Shown: positions 1-10,047 of the stretch, piece by piece | Layout: each line of letters starts with the position of its first letter | Numbering within the stretch: position 1 is the stretch's first letter | Assembly: GCF_016756775.1 (NCBI RefSeq) | Contig: NZ_JAERMU010000005.1 | Span: 124,001 to 188,000, forward strand | Length of the DNA: 64,000 nt | Reading direction: 5' to 3' | Source of the DNA: Dryocola clanedunensis subsp. sulfonylureivorans | GTDB taxonomy: Bacteria; Pseudomonadota; Gammaproteobacteria; Enterobacterales; Enterobacteriaceae | The notes under the pieces: model-generated | Seen by the model: the letters and a program-made list of their open reading frames with translations, nothing else | What the model was told of the DNA's origin: nothing | Database searches by the model: none | Position numbers and translations under genes: made by a program

Positions 1-22
1 TATCGTCCGGTTTTATCCGCAT
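1..22 (-). CDS. zapC: ZapC cell division protein, first 7 codons only (cut by window edge)
   Basis: The first seven codons on the minus strand read MRIKPDD, the known N-terminus of ZapC, an FtsZ-ring stabilising protein. The gap to the pyrD stop (about 160 bp) and the order pyrD-zapC are as in E. coli. A ribosome binding stretch (AGGG) lies a few bases before the ATG. The rest of the gene is outside the window, so the call rests on seven residues plus synteny. Confidence 0.7.
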
Positions 23-130
23 AATGACTTACCCTTTTGTCTATTCCGCAAACTTAAAACATCCTTATCGCTACCTGATTATCAGGTCATATTAATAAAA
101 GACCAATATGTATAATTAAGCAACATCTAC

Positions 131-172
131 GGAATATAAAACAACCAGGGCTGAAAATAAAGCCCCGGTTGT
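131..172 (-). terminator. Rho-independent terminator of pyrD
   Basis: Just downstream of the pyrD stop, a 12-bp stem (arms 141-152 and 161-172, one wobble pair) is followed on the minus strand by a T-rich run. It separates pyrD from zapC. Confidence 0.75.
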
Positions 173-184
173 CTGTAAATCGTT

Positions 185-1195
185 TTAAAGATGATTCACA
201 ATTTCTTTAATCAACGGTGGGCCTTTAAATATGAAGCCAGAATAAATCTGAATTAGCGATGCACCTGCTGCCATTTTTTCTCGCGCAGCGATCACCGAAT
301 CAATACCGCCGACACCAATTACAGGCAGGCGACCATTTAATTCTTGCGACAGACGGCGAATAATTTCTGTACTTTTAAGCTGAACCGGACGGCCGCTCAG
401 GCCCCCCATTTCATCGCAATGCTTCATGCCCTGGACAAGGCTGCGATCTAACGTGGTATTAGTCGCAATGACCCCATCAATATTATGGCGAACTAAACTG
501 TCTGCTACCTGGATCAATTCTTCCTCAGAAAGATCCGGCGCGATCTTAACAGCGATCGGCACATATTTATGGTGCAGTTCCTGGAGCGCCTGCTGCTTAA
601 TTTTGATCGCGCCAAGAAGATCGTCTAACGCTTCTCCGTATTGCAGAGAACGTAAACCCGGGGTATTTGGGGAAGATATATTGATCGCAATATAGCCGGC
701 GTACGGATAAATTTTATCCATACAGATCAAATAATCATCTTTACCCTGTTCAACCGGGGTGTCTTTATTCTTACCAATGTTGATCCCAAGCACACCATCA
801 AAATGCGCTTTTTTAACGTTCTCAACCAGGTTATCAACACCCAGGTTATTAAAGCCCATACGGTTGATAAGCCCTTCTGCCTCAACCAGACGGAAGATGC
901 GCGGTTTGTCGTTACCCGGCTGCGGGCGCGGTGTCACGGTACCGATCTCAATGGAGCCAAAGCCCATGGCACCAAAGGCGTCGATGCATTCGCCGTTTTT
1001 ATCCAGGCCTGCGGCTAAGCCAAGCGGGTTCTTGAAAGTCAGCCCCATGCAGGTCACAGGTTTTGACTGGACGTTTTGACGCACCAGCCACTCGAGCGGG
1101 GTACCCGTGACTCGACGTAATTGCTGAAATGTCATTTCATGAGCGCGCTCAGGATCGAGCTGGAATAGAGCTTTACGAACGAAGGGGTAGTACAT
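185..1195 (-). CDS. pyrD: Dihydroorotate dehydrogenase (quinone), class 2
   Basis: PyrD oxidises dihydroorotate to orotate with FMN and passes the electrons to membrane quinones, the fourth step of UMP synthesis. The start at [10 protein letters not shown] gives 336 residues, the E. coli length; the reading frame is open 39 codons further upstream, but that stretch has no family match and covers the promoter. The N-terminal helix (about 1-40) is the membrane/quinone-binding part of class 2 enzymes. The active-site motif NISSPNTPG places the catalytic Ser at residue 175, as expected for class 2, and GVGGID near the C-terminus is the FMN phosphate site. It is a single gene with its own leader and terminator, divergent from the ssu operon. 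Confidence 0.98.
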   Translation of the reverse strand: MYYPFVRKALFQLDPERAHEMTFQQLRRVTGTPLEWLVRQNVQSKPVTCMGLTFKNPLGLAAGLDKNGECIDAFGAMGFGSIEIGTVTPRPQPGNDKPRIFRLVEAEGLINRMGFNNLGVDNLVENVKKAHFDGVLGINIGKNKDTPVEQGKDDYLICMDKIYPYAGYIAINISSPNTPGLRSLQYGEALDDLLGAIKIKQQALQELHHKYVPIAVKIAPDLSEEELIQVADSLVRHNIDGVIATNTTLDRSLVQGMKHCDEMGGLSGRPVQLKSTEIIRRLSQELNGRLPVIGVGGIDSVIAAREKMAAGASLIQIYSGFIFKGPPLIKEIVNHL

Positions 1196-1264
1196 GAACT
1201 CTCCTGGATTCCGGTGTGCAAACCGGGGCCGTATTATTATCGATTCCGGACGTGAATGGAATTG
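1196..1264 (-). promoter_or_regulatory. pyrD promoter and pyrimidine-responsive leader hairpin
   Basis: On the minus strand an AT-rich -10 (GATAAT, 1241-1236) is followed by GGCCCCGG, where transcription would start, then an inverted repeat CCGGT (1226-1222) / ACCGG (1215-1211) directly before the Shine-Dalgarno CAGGAG. In E. coli pyrC and pyrD, CTP levels shift the start nucleotide so that the hairpin forms or not and masks the ribosome site. The layout here fits that mechanism. The -35 is weak, and the exact start nucleotides are inferred. Confidence 0.6.
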
Positions 1265-1289
1265 ACCTGCAACAAAAAATCCCGAATCG

Positions 1290-1305
1290 GCGCAATCGTT
1301 TTCTC
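1290..1305 (-). promoter_or_regulatory. Candidate PurR operator upstream of pyrD
   Basis: The 16-mer GAGAAAACGATTGCGC (minus strand) keeps the AAACG-TT-GCG core of the PurR box and matches 11 of 16 consensus positions. PurR is known to repress pyrD about twofold in E. coli. It lies roughly 60-75 bp before the probable start of transcription. Confidence 0.45.
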
Positions 1306-1442
1306 TCCTCAACGGTGCTTATGCGTTTTCTGGCAAATGTTAACCATATAAATCATTTAAATGAATAACGCAGCTCTGCCACTATCCTCTCAATTGTTAT
1401 CAAAGTTAACAATAACCAAACAAAAAGTTATAAGGAGCTAAG

Positions 1443-2018
1443 ATGCGTGTGATGACTCTCGCCGGAAGCCCTCGCTTTCCGTCCCGCTCCAGCGCGTTGC
1501 TGGAATACGCTCGTGAAAAACTCAGCGCGTTAGATATAGAGGTATGTCACTGGCATCTGCAAAACTTTGCGCCGGAAGACCTGCTCTACGCCCGCTTTAA
1601 TAGCCCGGCGATTCAGACGCTGGTCGAACAGCTGGAGGGTGCCGATGGCCTGATCATCGCAACGCCCGTCTATAAGGCTTCCTTTGCCGGCGCGTTAAAA
1701 ACCCTGCTCGACCTTTTACCTGAGCGGGCGCTGGAGAAGAAAATTGTCCTGCCGCTGGCTACCGGCGGCACCGTTGCTCACATGCTGGCGGTGGATTATG
1801 CCCTCAAACCCGTCCTCAATGCGCTGAAGGCTCAGGAGATCCTGCACGGCGTCTTTGCGGACGACAGCCAGATTGCCGACTACCAGCACAGGCCCGCTTT
1901 TACCCCGAATCTACAGCAGCGGCTGGACACGGCGCTGGAAACCTTCTGGCAGGCCCTGCACCGCAGGGAGTTCTCTGTCGCCTCACCTTTTATCCAACAA
2001 GGAGCCGCCTATGTTTAA
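1443..2018 (+). CDS. ssuE: NAD(P)H-dependent FMN reductase of alkanesulfonate use
   Basis: SsuE reduces FMN with NAD(P)H and supplies FMNH2 to the monooxygenase SsuD. The 191 residues equal the E. coli length and show the flavodoxin-like fold: a phosphate loop [10 protein letters not shown] near the N-terminus and [17 protein letters not shown] in the middle. AAGGAG stands a few bases before the ATG. It is the first gene of ssuEADCB; its last 8 nt overlap the ssuA start, so the two are translationally coupled. In E. coli the operon is induced under sulfate starvation by Cbl with CysB; the AT-rich 1313-1442 interval is the likely promoter region, but I could not assign a clear Cbl site. The E. 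coli fimbrial genes usually found between pyrD and ssuE are absent. Confidence 0.96.
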   Translation: MRVMTLAGSPRFPSRSSALLEYAREKLSALDIEVCHWHLQNFAPEDLLYARFNSPAIQTLVEQLEGADGLIIATPVYKASFAGALKTLLDLLPERALEKKIVLPLATGGTVAHMLAVDYALKPVLNALKAQEILHGVFADDSQIADYQHRPAFTPNLQQRLDTALETFWQALHRREFSVASPFIQQGAAYV

Positions 2019-2988
2019 CCTGCTCAAACGAAATGCCCCGTGGCTGGCCTTCGCCGGGTTGCTTAGCCTGAGCGGAGCGGTTAATGCCGCGCCGTCAGTG
2101 CCAGATCAGCTGCGCATCGGCTATCAGAAAGGCTCGGTGAGCATGGTGCTGGCCAAAAGCCATAAGTATCTGGAGCAGCGTTACCCGCAAACGAAATTCT
2201 CGTGGATTGAGTTTCCGGCAGGCCCGCAGATGCTGGAGGCCCTGAACGTGGGGAGCATTGATTTGGGCAGCACCGGTGATATTCCGCCGATCTTTGCCCA
2301 GGCCGCCGGGGCGGATTTAGTGTACGTAGGTTCCGAACCCGCCAAGCCGAGAGCCGAAGTGATTCTGGTTCCGGAGAACAGCCCGCTGAAAACCGTTGCC
2401 GATCTTAAAGGGCATAAAGTTGCCTTCCAGAAAGGTTCCAGTTCGCACAACCTGGTCCTGCGCGCCCTGCAAAAAGCCGGGCTTAAATTCACCGATATCC
2501 AGCCCGCTTACCTGACGCCTGCCGACGCCCGCGCCGCGTTTCAGCAGGGTGACGTGGATGCCTGGGCCATCTGGGATCCTTATTACTCCGCGGCGTTGCT
2601 GAACGGTGGCGTACGGGTCCTGACGGACGGCAGCGAACTTAATCAGACAGGCTCTTTCTATCTTGCTTCGCGCCCTTACGCGGAAAAAAACGGTGAATTT
2701 CTGCAAAACGTTCTGAAAACGTTCAGCGATGCCGACGACCTGACCCGAACGCAACGTGCCGAAAGCGTCGCTTTGCTCGCCAAAACAATGGGTCTGCCGG
2801 AGCCAGTGATTGCCAGCTATTTCGACCACCGTCCGCCGACTGAAATCACTCCGGTCAGCGCAGCGACTGCTGAGAAGCAGCAAAAGACCGCCGATCTGTT
2901 CTATGACAACCATTTAGTGCCGAAAAAGGTCGATATCCGCACCCGTATCTGGCAGCCCTCCGACACCGTTAAAGGAGATAAATCATGA
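2011..2988 (+). CDS. ssuA: Aliphatic sulfonate ABC transporter, periplasmic binding protein
   Basis: SsuA captures alkanesulfonates in the periplasm and delivers them to SsuBC. The frame is open back to 1855, but the start at 2011 is preferred: it overlaps the ssuE stop by 8 nt, follows a Shine-Dalgarno (AAGGAG) and begins a clean signal peptide ([11 protein letters not shown], hydrophobic core, cleavage probably after VNA at about residue 27). The product has 325 residues against 319 in E. coli. The core motifs [19 protein letters not shown] and [20 protein letters not shown] are typical of the NrtA/SsuA/TauA family. Confidence 0.96.
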   Translation: MFNLLKRNAPWLAFAGLLSLSGAVNAAPSVPDQLRIGYQKGSVSMVLAKSHKYLEQRYPQTKFSWIEFPAGPQMLEALNVGSIDLGSTGDIPPIFAQAAGADLVYVGSEPAKPRAEVILVPENSPLKTVADLKGHKVAFQKGSSSHNLVLRALQKAGLKFTDIQPAYLTPADARAAFQQGDVDAWAIWDPYYSAALLNGGVRVLTDGSELNQTGSFYLASRPYAEKNGEFLQNVLKTFSDADDLTRTQRAESVALLAKTMGLPEPVIASYFDHRPPTEITPVSAATAEKQQKTADLFYDNHLVPKKVDIRTRIWQPSDTVKGDKS

Positions 2989-4130
2989 GTCTTAATCTGT
3001 TCTGGTTCTTGCCAACCCACGGCGACGGTCATTATTTAGGCAGCAACGATGCCGCCCGCGCCACCGACCACGGTTACTTACAGCAGATAGCCCAGGCGGC
3101 GGACAGAATCGGTTTTACCGGCGTGCTGATCCCGACGGGCCGCTCATGTGAAGATGCCTGGCTGGTCGCCGCCTCGATGATCCCCGTCACCCAGCGGCTC
3201 AAATTCCTTGTGGCGCTGCGCCCGAGTGTGGTTTCCCCTACGGTTGCAGCCCGCCAGGCGGCGACGCTTGACAGGCTCTCAAATGGTCGCGCGCTGTTTA
3301 ATCTGGTCACGGGCAGCGATCCGGAAGAGCTGGCGGGTGACGGCGTGTTCCTTAACCATACTGAGCGTTACGAAGCCTCGGCTGAATTCACCCACGTCTG
3401 GCGTCGCGTGCTGGAAGGCGAAACGGTCGATTACGAAGGTAAACACATTCAGGTCAAAGGAGCGAAGCTGCTCTTCCCGCCGGTGCAGCAGCCGCGCCCT
3501 CCGCTCTATTTTGGCGGTTCATCCGATGTGGCGCAGGATCTGGCGGCTGAACAGGTTGATCTTTATCTGACCTGGGGCGAACCGCCTCATCTGGTGAAAG
3601 AGAAGATTGAACAGGTGCGAGCCAAAGCCGCCGCGCTTGGTCGCACCGTGCGGTTTGGCATTCGCCTACACGTGATTGTGCGTGAAACTAACGAAGAGGC
3701 ATGGCAGGCCGCAGATCGTCTGATTTCTCAGCTCGACGATGCCACTATTGCCAAAGCCCAGGCTGCGTTTGCGCGTACTGATTCGGTTGGTCAGCATCGT
3801 ATGGCCGCCCTGCACGGCGGCAAACGCGATAGCCTCGAAATCAGCCCTAACCTGTGGGCGGGCGTTGGCCTGGTGCGCGGCGGTGCCGGAACGGCGCTGG
3901 TGGGCGATGGTCCCACCGTTGCTGCTCGTATTAACGAGTACGCCGCGCTGGGCATCGACAGCTTTATCTTCTCCGGCTACCCGCATCTGGAAGAGGCTTA
4001 TCGCGTCGGTGAACTGCTCTTCCCCCACCTGGACGTAGCCATCCCGCAGATCCCGCAGCCGCGCCAGCATCTTGAAAAGGGTGAAGTGGTCGCTAACGAC
4101 TTTATCCCACGCAAAGTCGCGCAAAGCTAA
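2985..4130 (+). CDS. ssuD: FMNH2-dependent alkanesulfonate monooxygenase
   Basis: SsuD uses FMNH2 from SsuE and O2 to split C1-C10 alkanesulfonates into aldehyde and sulfite. The length of 381 residues is identical to E. coli SsuD. It belongs to the bacterial luciferase-like TIM-barrel family; the active-site Cys (Cys55 here, Cys54 in mature numbering) is in [10 protein letters not shown], and the mobile loop segment [17 protein letters not shown] is intact. The start overlaps the ssuA stop by 4 nt (ATGA), showing coupling. Confidence 0.97.
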   Translation: MSLNLFWFLPTHGDGHYLGSNDAARATDHGYLQQIAQAADRIGFTGVLIPTGRSCEDAWLVAASMIPVTQRLKFLVALRPSVVSPTVAARQAATLDRLSNGRALFNLVTGSDPEELAGDGVFLNHTERYEASAEFTHVWRRVLEGETVDYEGKHIQVKGAKLLFPPVQQPRPPLYFGGSSDVAQDLAAEQVDLYLTWGEPPHLVKEKIEQVRAKAAALGRTVRFGIRLHVIVRETNEEAWQAADRLISQLDDATIAKAQAAFARTDSVGQHRMAALHGGKRDSLEISPNLWAGVGLVRGGAGTALVGDGPTVAARINEYAALGIDSFIFSGYPHLEEAYRVGELLFPHLDVAIPQIPQPRQHLEKGEVVANDFIPRKVAQS

Positions 4131-4139
4131 GGAGTCCCC

Positions 4140-4931
4140 ATGCCAAACCGTACTCGTAAACTCTTACATCGGCTCGCTCCCTGGGCGCTGCCGGTGGCCA
4201 TTGTTGCCCTCTGGCAGCTGGCATCCGTGACCGGCTGGCTGTCAACGCGCATCCTGCCCTCGCCGGAAGGCGTGGTGATTGCATTCTGGAGCCTCTCGTC
4301 GAGCGGCGAGCTGTGGCAGCACCTGGCGATCAGCTCCTGGCGCGCCGCGATCGGCTTTAGCATCGGCGGATCCTTAGGGCTGATCCTCGGTCTTATCAGC
4401 GGCCTGTCCCGCTGGGGCGAACGCCTGCTGGATACATCCATTCAAATGCTGCGTAACGTGCCGCACCTGGCGCTGATCCCGCTGGTCATCCTGTGGTTCG
4501 GGATCGACGAAAGCGCGAAGATCTTCCTCGTGGCGCTCGGCACGCTGTTCCCGATTTACATCAACACCTGGCACGGCATCAGAAATATTGACCAGGGGCT
4601 GCTGGAGATGGCCCGCAGCTACGGTCTTTCCGGTTTCAGCCTGTTCGCTCAGGTGATCCTGCCCGGCGCCCTGCCCTCGATCATGGTTGGGGTGCGCTTC
4701 GCCCTCGGCCTGATGTGGCTGACGCTGATTGTGGCGGAAACCATCTCTGCCAATTCAGGCATTGGCTACCTGGCGATGAACGCCCGCGAATTCCTGCAAA
4801 CGGACGTGGTGGTGGTTGCCATTATTCTTTACGCCCTGCTCGGCAAACTGGCTGACGTCAGCGCACAGCTGCTGGAACGCGTCTGGCTGCGCTGGCATCC
4901 GGCTTACCAGCTCAAAGAGGAAACCGTATGA
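4140..4931 (+). CDS. ssuC: Aliphatic sulfonate ABC transporter, permease
   Basis: SsuC is the inner-membrane channel of the SsuABC importer. The 263 residues carry about six hydrophobic segments, and the EAA-type cytoplasmic loop that contacts the ATPase is visible as [21 protein letters not shown]. It starts 9 bp after ssuD with AAGGAG just before, and its end overlaps ssuB by 4 nt. Confidence 0.96.
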   Translation: MPNRTRKLLHRLAPWALPVAIVALWQLASVTGWLSTRILPSPEGVVIAFWSLSSSGELWQHLAISSWRAAIGFSIGGSLGLILGLISGLSRWGERLLDTSIQMLRNVPHLALIPLVILWFGIDESAKIFLVALGTLFPIYINTWHGIRNIDQGLLEMARSYGLSGFSLFAQVILPGALPSIMVGVRFALGLMWLTLIVAETISANSGIGYLAMNAREFLQTDVVVVAIILYALLGKLADVSAQLLERVWLRWHPAYQLKEETV

Positions 4932-5698
4932 ATACCGCTCGTATTAATCAGGGGACGCCCCTGCTGCTCGACGGCGTGACTAAACGCTACGGCGATAAAA
5001 CGATCCTGAATGAACTGGCATTGCGCATCCCTGCCGGGCAGTTTGTTGCGGTTGTCGGGCGCAGCGGCGGCGGTAAAAGTACCCTGCTGCGCCTGCTTGC
5101 CGGGCTTGAAAACCCAAATGCAGGTTCGCTGCTGGCGGGCAATGCACCGTTACGTGACAGCCAGGACGATACTCGCATGATGTTCCAGGATGCCCGCCTG
5201 CTGCCGTGGAAATCAGTGATCGATAACGTCGGCCTGGGCCTGAAGGGAAACTGGCGAGATGCGGCGTTTCGTGCGCTGGAGGCCGTAGGCCTGGAGAGCC
5301 GCGCTAAAGAGTGGCCTGCCGCCCTGTCCGGCGGTCAGAAACAGCGGGTTGCTCTGGCACGGGCGCTGATCCATCGCCCAGGCCTGCTGCTGCTGGACGA
5401 GCCGCTTGGTGCGCTTGATGCGCTGACGCGAATTGAGATGCAGGAATTGATTGTTTCTCTCTGGCAGGAGCATGGCTTTACCGTGCTGCTGGTGACGCAC
5501 GACGTCAGCGAGGCCGTAGCGATGGCCGATCGGGTGCTGTTAATTGAGGACGGGAAAATTGGCCTGGATTTAACGGTGGATTTGCCGAGGCCGCGCCGTC
5601 TGGGTTCGGTGAGACTGGCGGAGCTGGAGTCGCAGGTGCTGGACCGGGTCATGCTGCGAAGGACAGAAGAACCGGCGCGCGCGGTGCGCACCGGTTAG
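4928..5698 (+). CDS. ssuB: Aliphatic sulfonate ABC transporter, ATP-binding protein
   Basis: SsuB is the ATPase that drives sulfonate import. All ABC motifs are present: Walker [10 protein letters not shown] (44-52), signature LSGGQ (133-137) and Walker B LLLLDE (153-158), followed by the D-loop GALD. The 256 residues match E. coli SsuB (255). It is the last gene of the operon; a REP pair follows instead of a classical terminator. Confidence 0.96.
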   Translation: MNTARINQGTPLLLDGVTKRYGDKTILNELALRIPAGQFVAVVGRSGGGKSTLLRLLAGLENPNAGSLLAGNAPLRDSQDDTRMMFQDARLLPWKSVIDNVGLGLKGNWRDAAFRALEAVGLESRAKEWPAALSGGQKQRVALARALIHRPGLLLLDEPLGALDALTRIEMQELIVSLWQEHGFTVLLVTHDVSEAVAMADRVLLIEDGKIGLDLTVDLPRPRRLGSVRLAELESQVLDRVMLRRTEEPARAVRTG

Positions 5699-5699
5699 C

Positions 5700-5777
5700 T
5701 TATTGTCGGGTGACGCTACGCTTACCCGACCTACGTAATTCAAACGTAGAGTGGATAAGCGTCAGCGTCATCTCGCT
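5700..5777. repeat. REP/BIME-type repeat pair between ssuB and pepN
   Basis: Between the convergent ends of ssuB and pepN lie two palindromic units in opposite orientation: one around 5705-5735 (GTCGGGTGACGCTACGCTTA then CCCGAC) and one around 5746-5776 (GTGGATAAGCGTCAGCGTCA). They resemble enterobacterial REP/PU units, which stabilise upstream mRNA and can bind DNA gyrase or IHF. No separate T-tailed terminator is seen here, so the pair may serve both genes. Confidence 0.7.
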
Positions 5778-5788
5778 TCCAGGAAATA

Positions 5789-8401
5789 TTACGCCAGCGC
5801 CTTGCTGATTTTCTCGAACAGATCGCCGGACAGATTTTCCAGCCCTTTCAGCTGTTCCAGCGCCGCACGCATCATCTCCTGACGTTTTGCATCGTAACGG
5901 TTCAGACGGATCAGCGGTTCGATCAGACGTGATGCCACCTGCGGGTTACGGCGGTTCAGCTCGCTGAGCATCTCCACCATAAACTGATAGCCGCTACCGT
6001 CTACCGCATGGAACGCCGCCGGGTTGGCCGCCGCAAACGCCCCAATCAGAGAACGGATGCGGTTCGGGTTGCCCAGGCTGAACGAACGGTGGTTCAGCAG
6101 CTCACGCACTTTCGTCAGCGTATTGGCCGCCGGGCTGGTCGCCTGCAGCACGAACCATTTGTCCATGACCAGGCCGTCCTGGTGCCACTTGTCATCATAA
6201 TGCGCCATCAGCTCTTCACGGCACGGCAGCCGTGCGGCAGACGCTGCTGACAAGGCCGCGATGGCGTCTGTCATGTTGTCTGCCGATTCATAGTGAGCAC
6301 GCACCAGCTGTTCTGCCAGCGTTTTCTCTCCAAAGGCGATGAAGCGCAGGCAGGTATTGCGCAGAGCGCGTTTACCGATATCAGCATGCTCAACGCGGTA
6401 GGCATCCAGCTTGTTGACGTTGTAGATGGCCAGGAACTCATCCGCCAGTTCGCTTGCCAGCGTGCGGGTCAGCGCCTCGTGGACTTCCGCGATAGCAATG
6501 GGATCGATCTTCTGGAACAGCTCGGCGATTTCGTTCTGGGATGGCAGCGTCAGGATCTCCGCCGCCAGGGCCGGATCAATCTTCTCATCGAGCAGAATCG
6601 CACGGAACGCATCCGCCACGTGCAATGGCAGCGACAGCGGCTGTTTCTGCTGGCTGCGGTTGACGTTGATCTTGATATAGGTTGCCAGCAGGCTTTGTGC
6701 CGCGTCCCAGCGGGAGAAATCATTGCGCGCGTGGCGCATCAGGAACGTCAGCTGCTGATCGCTCCATTTATACTCAAGCTTCACCGGCGCGGAGAATTCG
6801 CGCAGCAGCGACGGCACCGGCTGGAAGTAGACGTTATCAAAGACGAACGTCTGTTCCGCCTGGGTCACGTTCAGCACGTTGTGCACCGGGTGGCCGCCCT
6901 TTTGCAGCGGAATGACTTTTCCTTCGTTGTCATACAGCTCAATGTCGAACGGAATGTGCAGCGGCTGCTTTTCCTGTTGTTCTGCCGTTGGCGGCGTCAT
7001 CTGGCTGATGGTCAGGGTGTACTGCTCGGTTTCCGGGTTGTAGTCATCACGCACCGAGACAACCGGCGTTCCCGCCTGGCTGTACCAGCGGCGGAAATGG
7101 GACAGATCGACATTTGAGGCATCTTCCATCGCCTGCACGAAATCATCGCAGGTCGCAGCGCTGCCGTCGTGACGCTCGAAGTACAGCTGCATGCCTTTCT
7201 GGAAGTTATCTTCACCCAGCAGAGTGTGAAGCATACGAATCACTTCTGAACCTTTCTCATACACCGTCAGGGTGTAGAAGTTGTTCATTTCGATGACTTT
7301 GTCGGGGCGGATTGGGTGCGCCATCGGGCTTGCATCTTCAGCAAACTGCAGCGCGCGCATGGTGCGCACGTTCTGAATACGGTTAACCGCTCGTGAGCCC
7401 AGGTCTGAGCTGAACTCCTGGTCGCGGAACACGGTCAGGCCTTCTTTCAGGCTGAGCTGGAACCAGTCCCGGCAGGTCACGCGGTTGCCTGTCCAGTTGT
7501 GGAAATATTCGTGACCGATGACGCGCTCGATATCGAGATAGTCTTTATCCGTCGCGGTTTCTGCACGGGCCAGCACGTATTTGGAGTTAAAGACGTTGAG
7601 GCCTTTGTTCTCCATGGCGCCCATGTTGAAGAAGTCCACGGCGACAATCATGTAGATGTCGAGGTCATACTCCAGGCCGAAGCGGGTTTCGTCCCACTTC
7701 ATGGAGGCTTTCAGCGAGGTCATCGCCCAGCTGGCGCGGTCCAGGTTGCCGCGGTCGACAAACAGCTCCAGCGCAACTTCACGGCCTGAACGCGTTTTGA
7801 AGCTGTCGCGCAGCACATCGAAGTCACCGGCGACCAGCGCAAACAGGTAGCAAGGTTTCGGGAACGGATCCTGCCACTGCACCCAGTGACGACCGTTTTC
7901 CAGCTCGCCTTCAGCAATGCGGTTGCCGTTAGAAAGCAGGAAAGGATATCTGGTTTTATCGGCAATCAGCTTCGTGGTAAAGCGCGCGAGCACGTCCGGG
8001 CGGTCCAGGTACCAGGTAATGTGGCGGAAACCTTCTGCTTCGCACTGGGTGCAAAGCGCTTCGCCTGACTGATAAAGCCCTTCCAGCGCGGTGTTCGTAG
8101 CCGGGCTGATGTCATTGACGATGGTCAGCGTGAAGGTCTCTGGCAGCTGTTCCAGTACCAGCGCGCCCTCTTCCAGACGATAATGCTGCCAGGCTTTGTC
8201 ATTGACGTGAACGCTAACCAGCGTCAGATCGCCACCGTCCAGACGTAAAGCTGCATTGCCAGCGCCCTGGCGGCTGACTTTACTGACGGCGGTGACCTGG
8301 GTTTTTGTGGCATCAAGGTCAAAGGTCAAATCGATGTCGCTGATCGTGTAATCCGGCGCACGGTAGTCGTGGCGGTATTTGGCTTGTGGCTGTTGTGTCA
8401 T
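5789..8401 (-). CDS. pepN: Aminopeptidase N (M1 zinc metallopeptidase)
   Basis: PepN removes N-terminal residues from peptides in the cytoplasm and does much of the final step of protein turnover. The start at MTQQPQAKYR gives 870 residues, as in E. coli; an open extension of 90 codons upstream is unrelated to the family and covers the promoter. Motifs match E. coli numbering exactly: GAMEN at 261-265, zinc motif HEYFH at 297-301 and the third zinc ligand Glu320. It is divergent from pncB with a 268-bp intergenic region and converges on ssuB. Confidence 0.98.
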   Translation of the reverse strand: MTQQPQAKYRHDYRAPDYTISDIDLTFDLDATKTQVTAVSKVSRQGAGNAALRLDGGDLTLVSVHVNDKAWQHYRLEEGALVLEQLPETFTLTIVNDISPATNTALEGLYQSGEALCTQCEAEGFRHITWYLDRPDVLARFTTKLIADKTRYPFLLSNGNRIAEGELENGRHWVQWQDPFPKPCYLFALVAGDFDVLRDSFKTRSGREVALELFVDRGNLDRASWAMTSLKASMKWDETRFGLEYDLDIYMIVAVDFFNMGAMENKGLNVFNSKYVLARAETATDKDYLDIERVIGHEYFHNWTGNRVTCRDWFQLSLKEGLTVFRDQEFSSDLGSRAVNRIQNVRTMRALQFAEDASPMAHPIRPDKVIEMNNFYTLTVYEKGSEVIRMLHTLLGEDNFQKGMQLYFERHDGSAATCDDFVQAMEDASNVDLSHFRRWYSQAGTPVVSVRDDYNPETEQYTLTISQMTPPTAEQQEKQPLHIPFDIELYDNEGKVIPLQKGGHPVHNVLNVTQAEQTFVFDNVYFQPVPSLLREFSAPVKLEYKWSDQQLTFLMRHARNDFSRWDAAQSLLATYIKINVNRSQQKQPLSLPLHVADAFRAILLDEKIDPALAAEILTLPSQNEIAELFQKIDPIAIAEVHEALTRTLASELADEFLAIYNVNKLDAYRVEHADIGKRALRNTCLRFIAFGEKTLAEQLVRAHYESADNMTDAIAALSAASAARLPCREELMAHYDDKWHQDGLVMDKWFVLQATSPAANTLTKVRELLNHRSFSLGNPNRIRSLIGAFAAANPAAFHAVDGSGYQFMVEMLSELNRRNPQVASRLIEPLIRLNRYDAKRQEMMRAALEQLKGLENLSGDLFEKISKALA

Positions 8402-8597
8402 AAAAAACCTTTTACATCGTCTGTAAGTTATCGGAGTCCAGTCTATTCTGGTTGCGTGAATGTTGCCACGCAGAATGTTCATCTTTTCAGGGTGATTCTC
8501 ACTCTCAGCAACATCTATATAACATGCGGCACGAAATGCCCTCGACCCGAAACAAGCCTTGTGTTGTGATCTGGGTTTAATAAACAGATAATCAGGG

Positions 8598-8603
8598 TAT
8601 ACT
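8598..8603 (+). promoter_or_regulatory. Probable -10 box of pncB
   Basis: TATACT lies about 65 bp before the pncB start. Upstream at the -35 position only a poor GTTTAA is seen, overlapping TTTAATAAACA, which contains one half (TAAACA) of a NadR-type box. NadR represses pncB in E. coli and Salmonella, but the second half-site is not recognisable here. Confidence 0.4.
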
Positions 8604-8669
8604 CCTGCGTCTTTATCTGCATTTACCCATTGATGGAAACGCTCCTGTGAGAGGATGCTGCAACGCGCC

Positions 8670-9872
8670 ATGACACGACACGCTTCCCCGATTTTGCAAA
8701 CGCTTCTGGATACTGATGCCTACAAGCTTCATATGCAGCAGGCGGTGTTCCACCGATATGATGACGTGAGCGTCGCAGCCGAGTTTCGCTGCCGCGGTGA
8801 CGATCTGCTGGGTATATACGCAGATGCAATCCGTCAACAGGTTGACCATATGCAACACCTCGCCCTGAGCGACGAGGAGTTTGCCTGGCTTGAGGGACTG
8901 CCCTTCTTTAAAGCAGATTACCTCGCCTGGCTACGCACATTCCGTTACGACCCCTCCCAGGTCGACATCACCAATAATGGCGGTCATCTCGACATACGTC
9001 TGAGCGGCCCCTGGCGTGAAGTCATTATGTGGGAGGTGCCTTTGCTGGCCGTCATCAGCGAAGTGGTGCATCAGCATCGCTCTCCTGGCGTCACGCCACA
9101 AATGGCCCTGGAGACGCTCGAGAGCAAGCTGACACAGTTTAAAGCGCTAACGACAGACGTTGATATGTCCTCGTTCCGCCTGATGGATTTCGGCACCCGT
9201 CGTCGTTTCTCACGTGAGGTACAGGAAGCCATCGTCGAACGTTTGCAGCAGGAGCCGTGGTTTATCGGCACCAGCAACTATGACCTGGCCCGCCGGCTGA
9301 ACCTGACCCCGATGGGTACCCAGGCGCATGAGTGGTTCCAGGCGCACCAGCAAATCAGCCCTGTGCTGGCTAACAGCCAGCGCGCAGCGCTTGAGGCCTG
9401 GCTTGCTGAGTATCCGGATCAGTTAGGTATCGCCCTGACAGACTGCATCACAATGGATGCCTTCCTGCGCGATTTTGACCGCGAATTCGCGACACAATAT
9501 CAGGGGCTGCGCCACGATTCCGGGGATCCGGTTGAATGGGGCGAAAAAGCCATCGCCCATTACCAGAAGCTGGGCATCGACCCAATGAGCAAAGTGCTGG
9601 TCTTCTCTGATAACCTGGATTTGCCAAAGGCCGTTGAGCTGTATAAGCATTTTGCCTCTCGCGTAAACCTGAGCTTCGGTATCGGGACACGGCTGACCTG
9701 CGATATCCCTCAGGTCAAACCGCTCAATATCGTTATCAAGCTGGTGGAGTGCAACGGCAAACCAGTAGCGAAACTCTCTGACAGCCCCGGTAAAACTATC
9801 TGCCACGATAAAGCATTCGTCCGCGCACTGCGCAAAGCTTTCGATTTGCCACTGGTCAAAAAGGCCAGCTGA
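8670..9872 (+). CDS. pncB: Nicotinate phosphoribosyltransferase
   Basis: PncB joins nicotinate and PRPP to nicotinate mononucleotide, the salvage entry to NAD, coupled to ATP use through a phosphohistidine. The phosphorylated His is in GTQAHEW at residue 220. The start at [10 protein letters not shown] gives 400 residues, exactly the E. coli length. An in-frame ATG at 8655 lies directly against GAGAGG, too close for good spacing, while the same GAGG is about 15 nt before 8670, rather far; family length decides for 8670. It is divergent from pepN. Confidence 0.95.
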   Translation: MTRHASPILQTLLDTDAYKLHMQQAVFHRYDDVSVAAEFRCRGDDLLGIYADAIRQQVDHMQHLALSDEEFAWLEGLPFFKADYLAWLRTFRYDPSQVDITNNGGHLDIRLSGPWREVIMWEVPLLAVISEVVHQHRSPGVTPQMALETLESKLTQFKALTTDVDMSSFRLMDFGTRRRFSREVQEAIVERLQQEPWFIGTSNYDLARRLNLTPMGTQAHEWFQAHQQISPVLANSQRAALEAWLAEYPDQLGIALTDCITMDAFLRDFDREFATQYQGLRHDSGDPVEWGEKAIAHYQKLGIDPMSKVLVFSDNLDLPKAVELYKHFASRVNLSFGIGTRLTCDIPQVKPLNIVIKLVECNGKPVAKLSDSPGKTICHDKAFVRALRKAFDLPLVKKAS

Positions 9873-9882
9873 TTCAAATAAT

Positions 9883-9914
9883 ACTCATGGCCCGTATTAA
9901 AGCGGTCCATGAGT
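9883..9914 (+). terminator. Probable pncB terminator
   Basis: ACTCATGG (9883-9890) pairs with CCATGAGT (9907-9914), with three more inner pairs after a mismatch, just after the pncB stop. A pyrimidine-rich, T-containing tail follows. The T run is not uniform, so efficiency is uncertain. Confidence 0.5.
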
Positions 9915-10047
9915 TCCCCTCCTTTCCTTTATTTCTTCGTTGATGATGCGATTTCTGCTTGTCTGATAGCGCATGACAGGTAACATAGATATCCCCCAAT
10001 TGTGGGTAACTTATTTTTGTCATTGACCATTTAATAGAGAGAAAACT

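Noticed and set aside
6293-7117. Open frame of 274 codons opposite pepN
   Set aside because: No family similarity; pepN is complete with all catalytic motifs on the other strand.
8570-8590. Full NadR operator before pncB
   Set aside because: Only one half-site (TAAACA) is present; the partner at the proper distance does not match.
5789-8671. PepN with 90 additional N-terminal residues
   Set aside because: The family starts at MTQQPQ; the extension covers the pepN-pncB promoter region and overlaps pncB.
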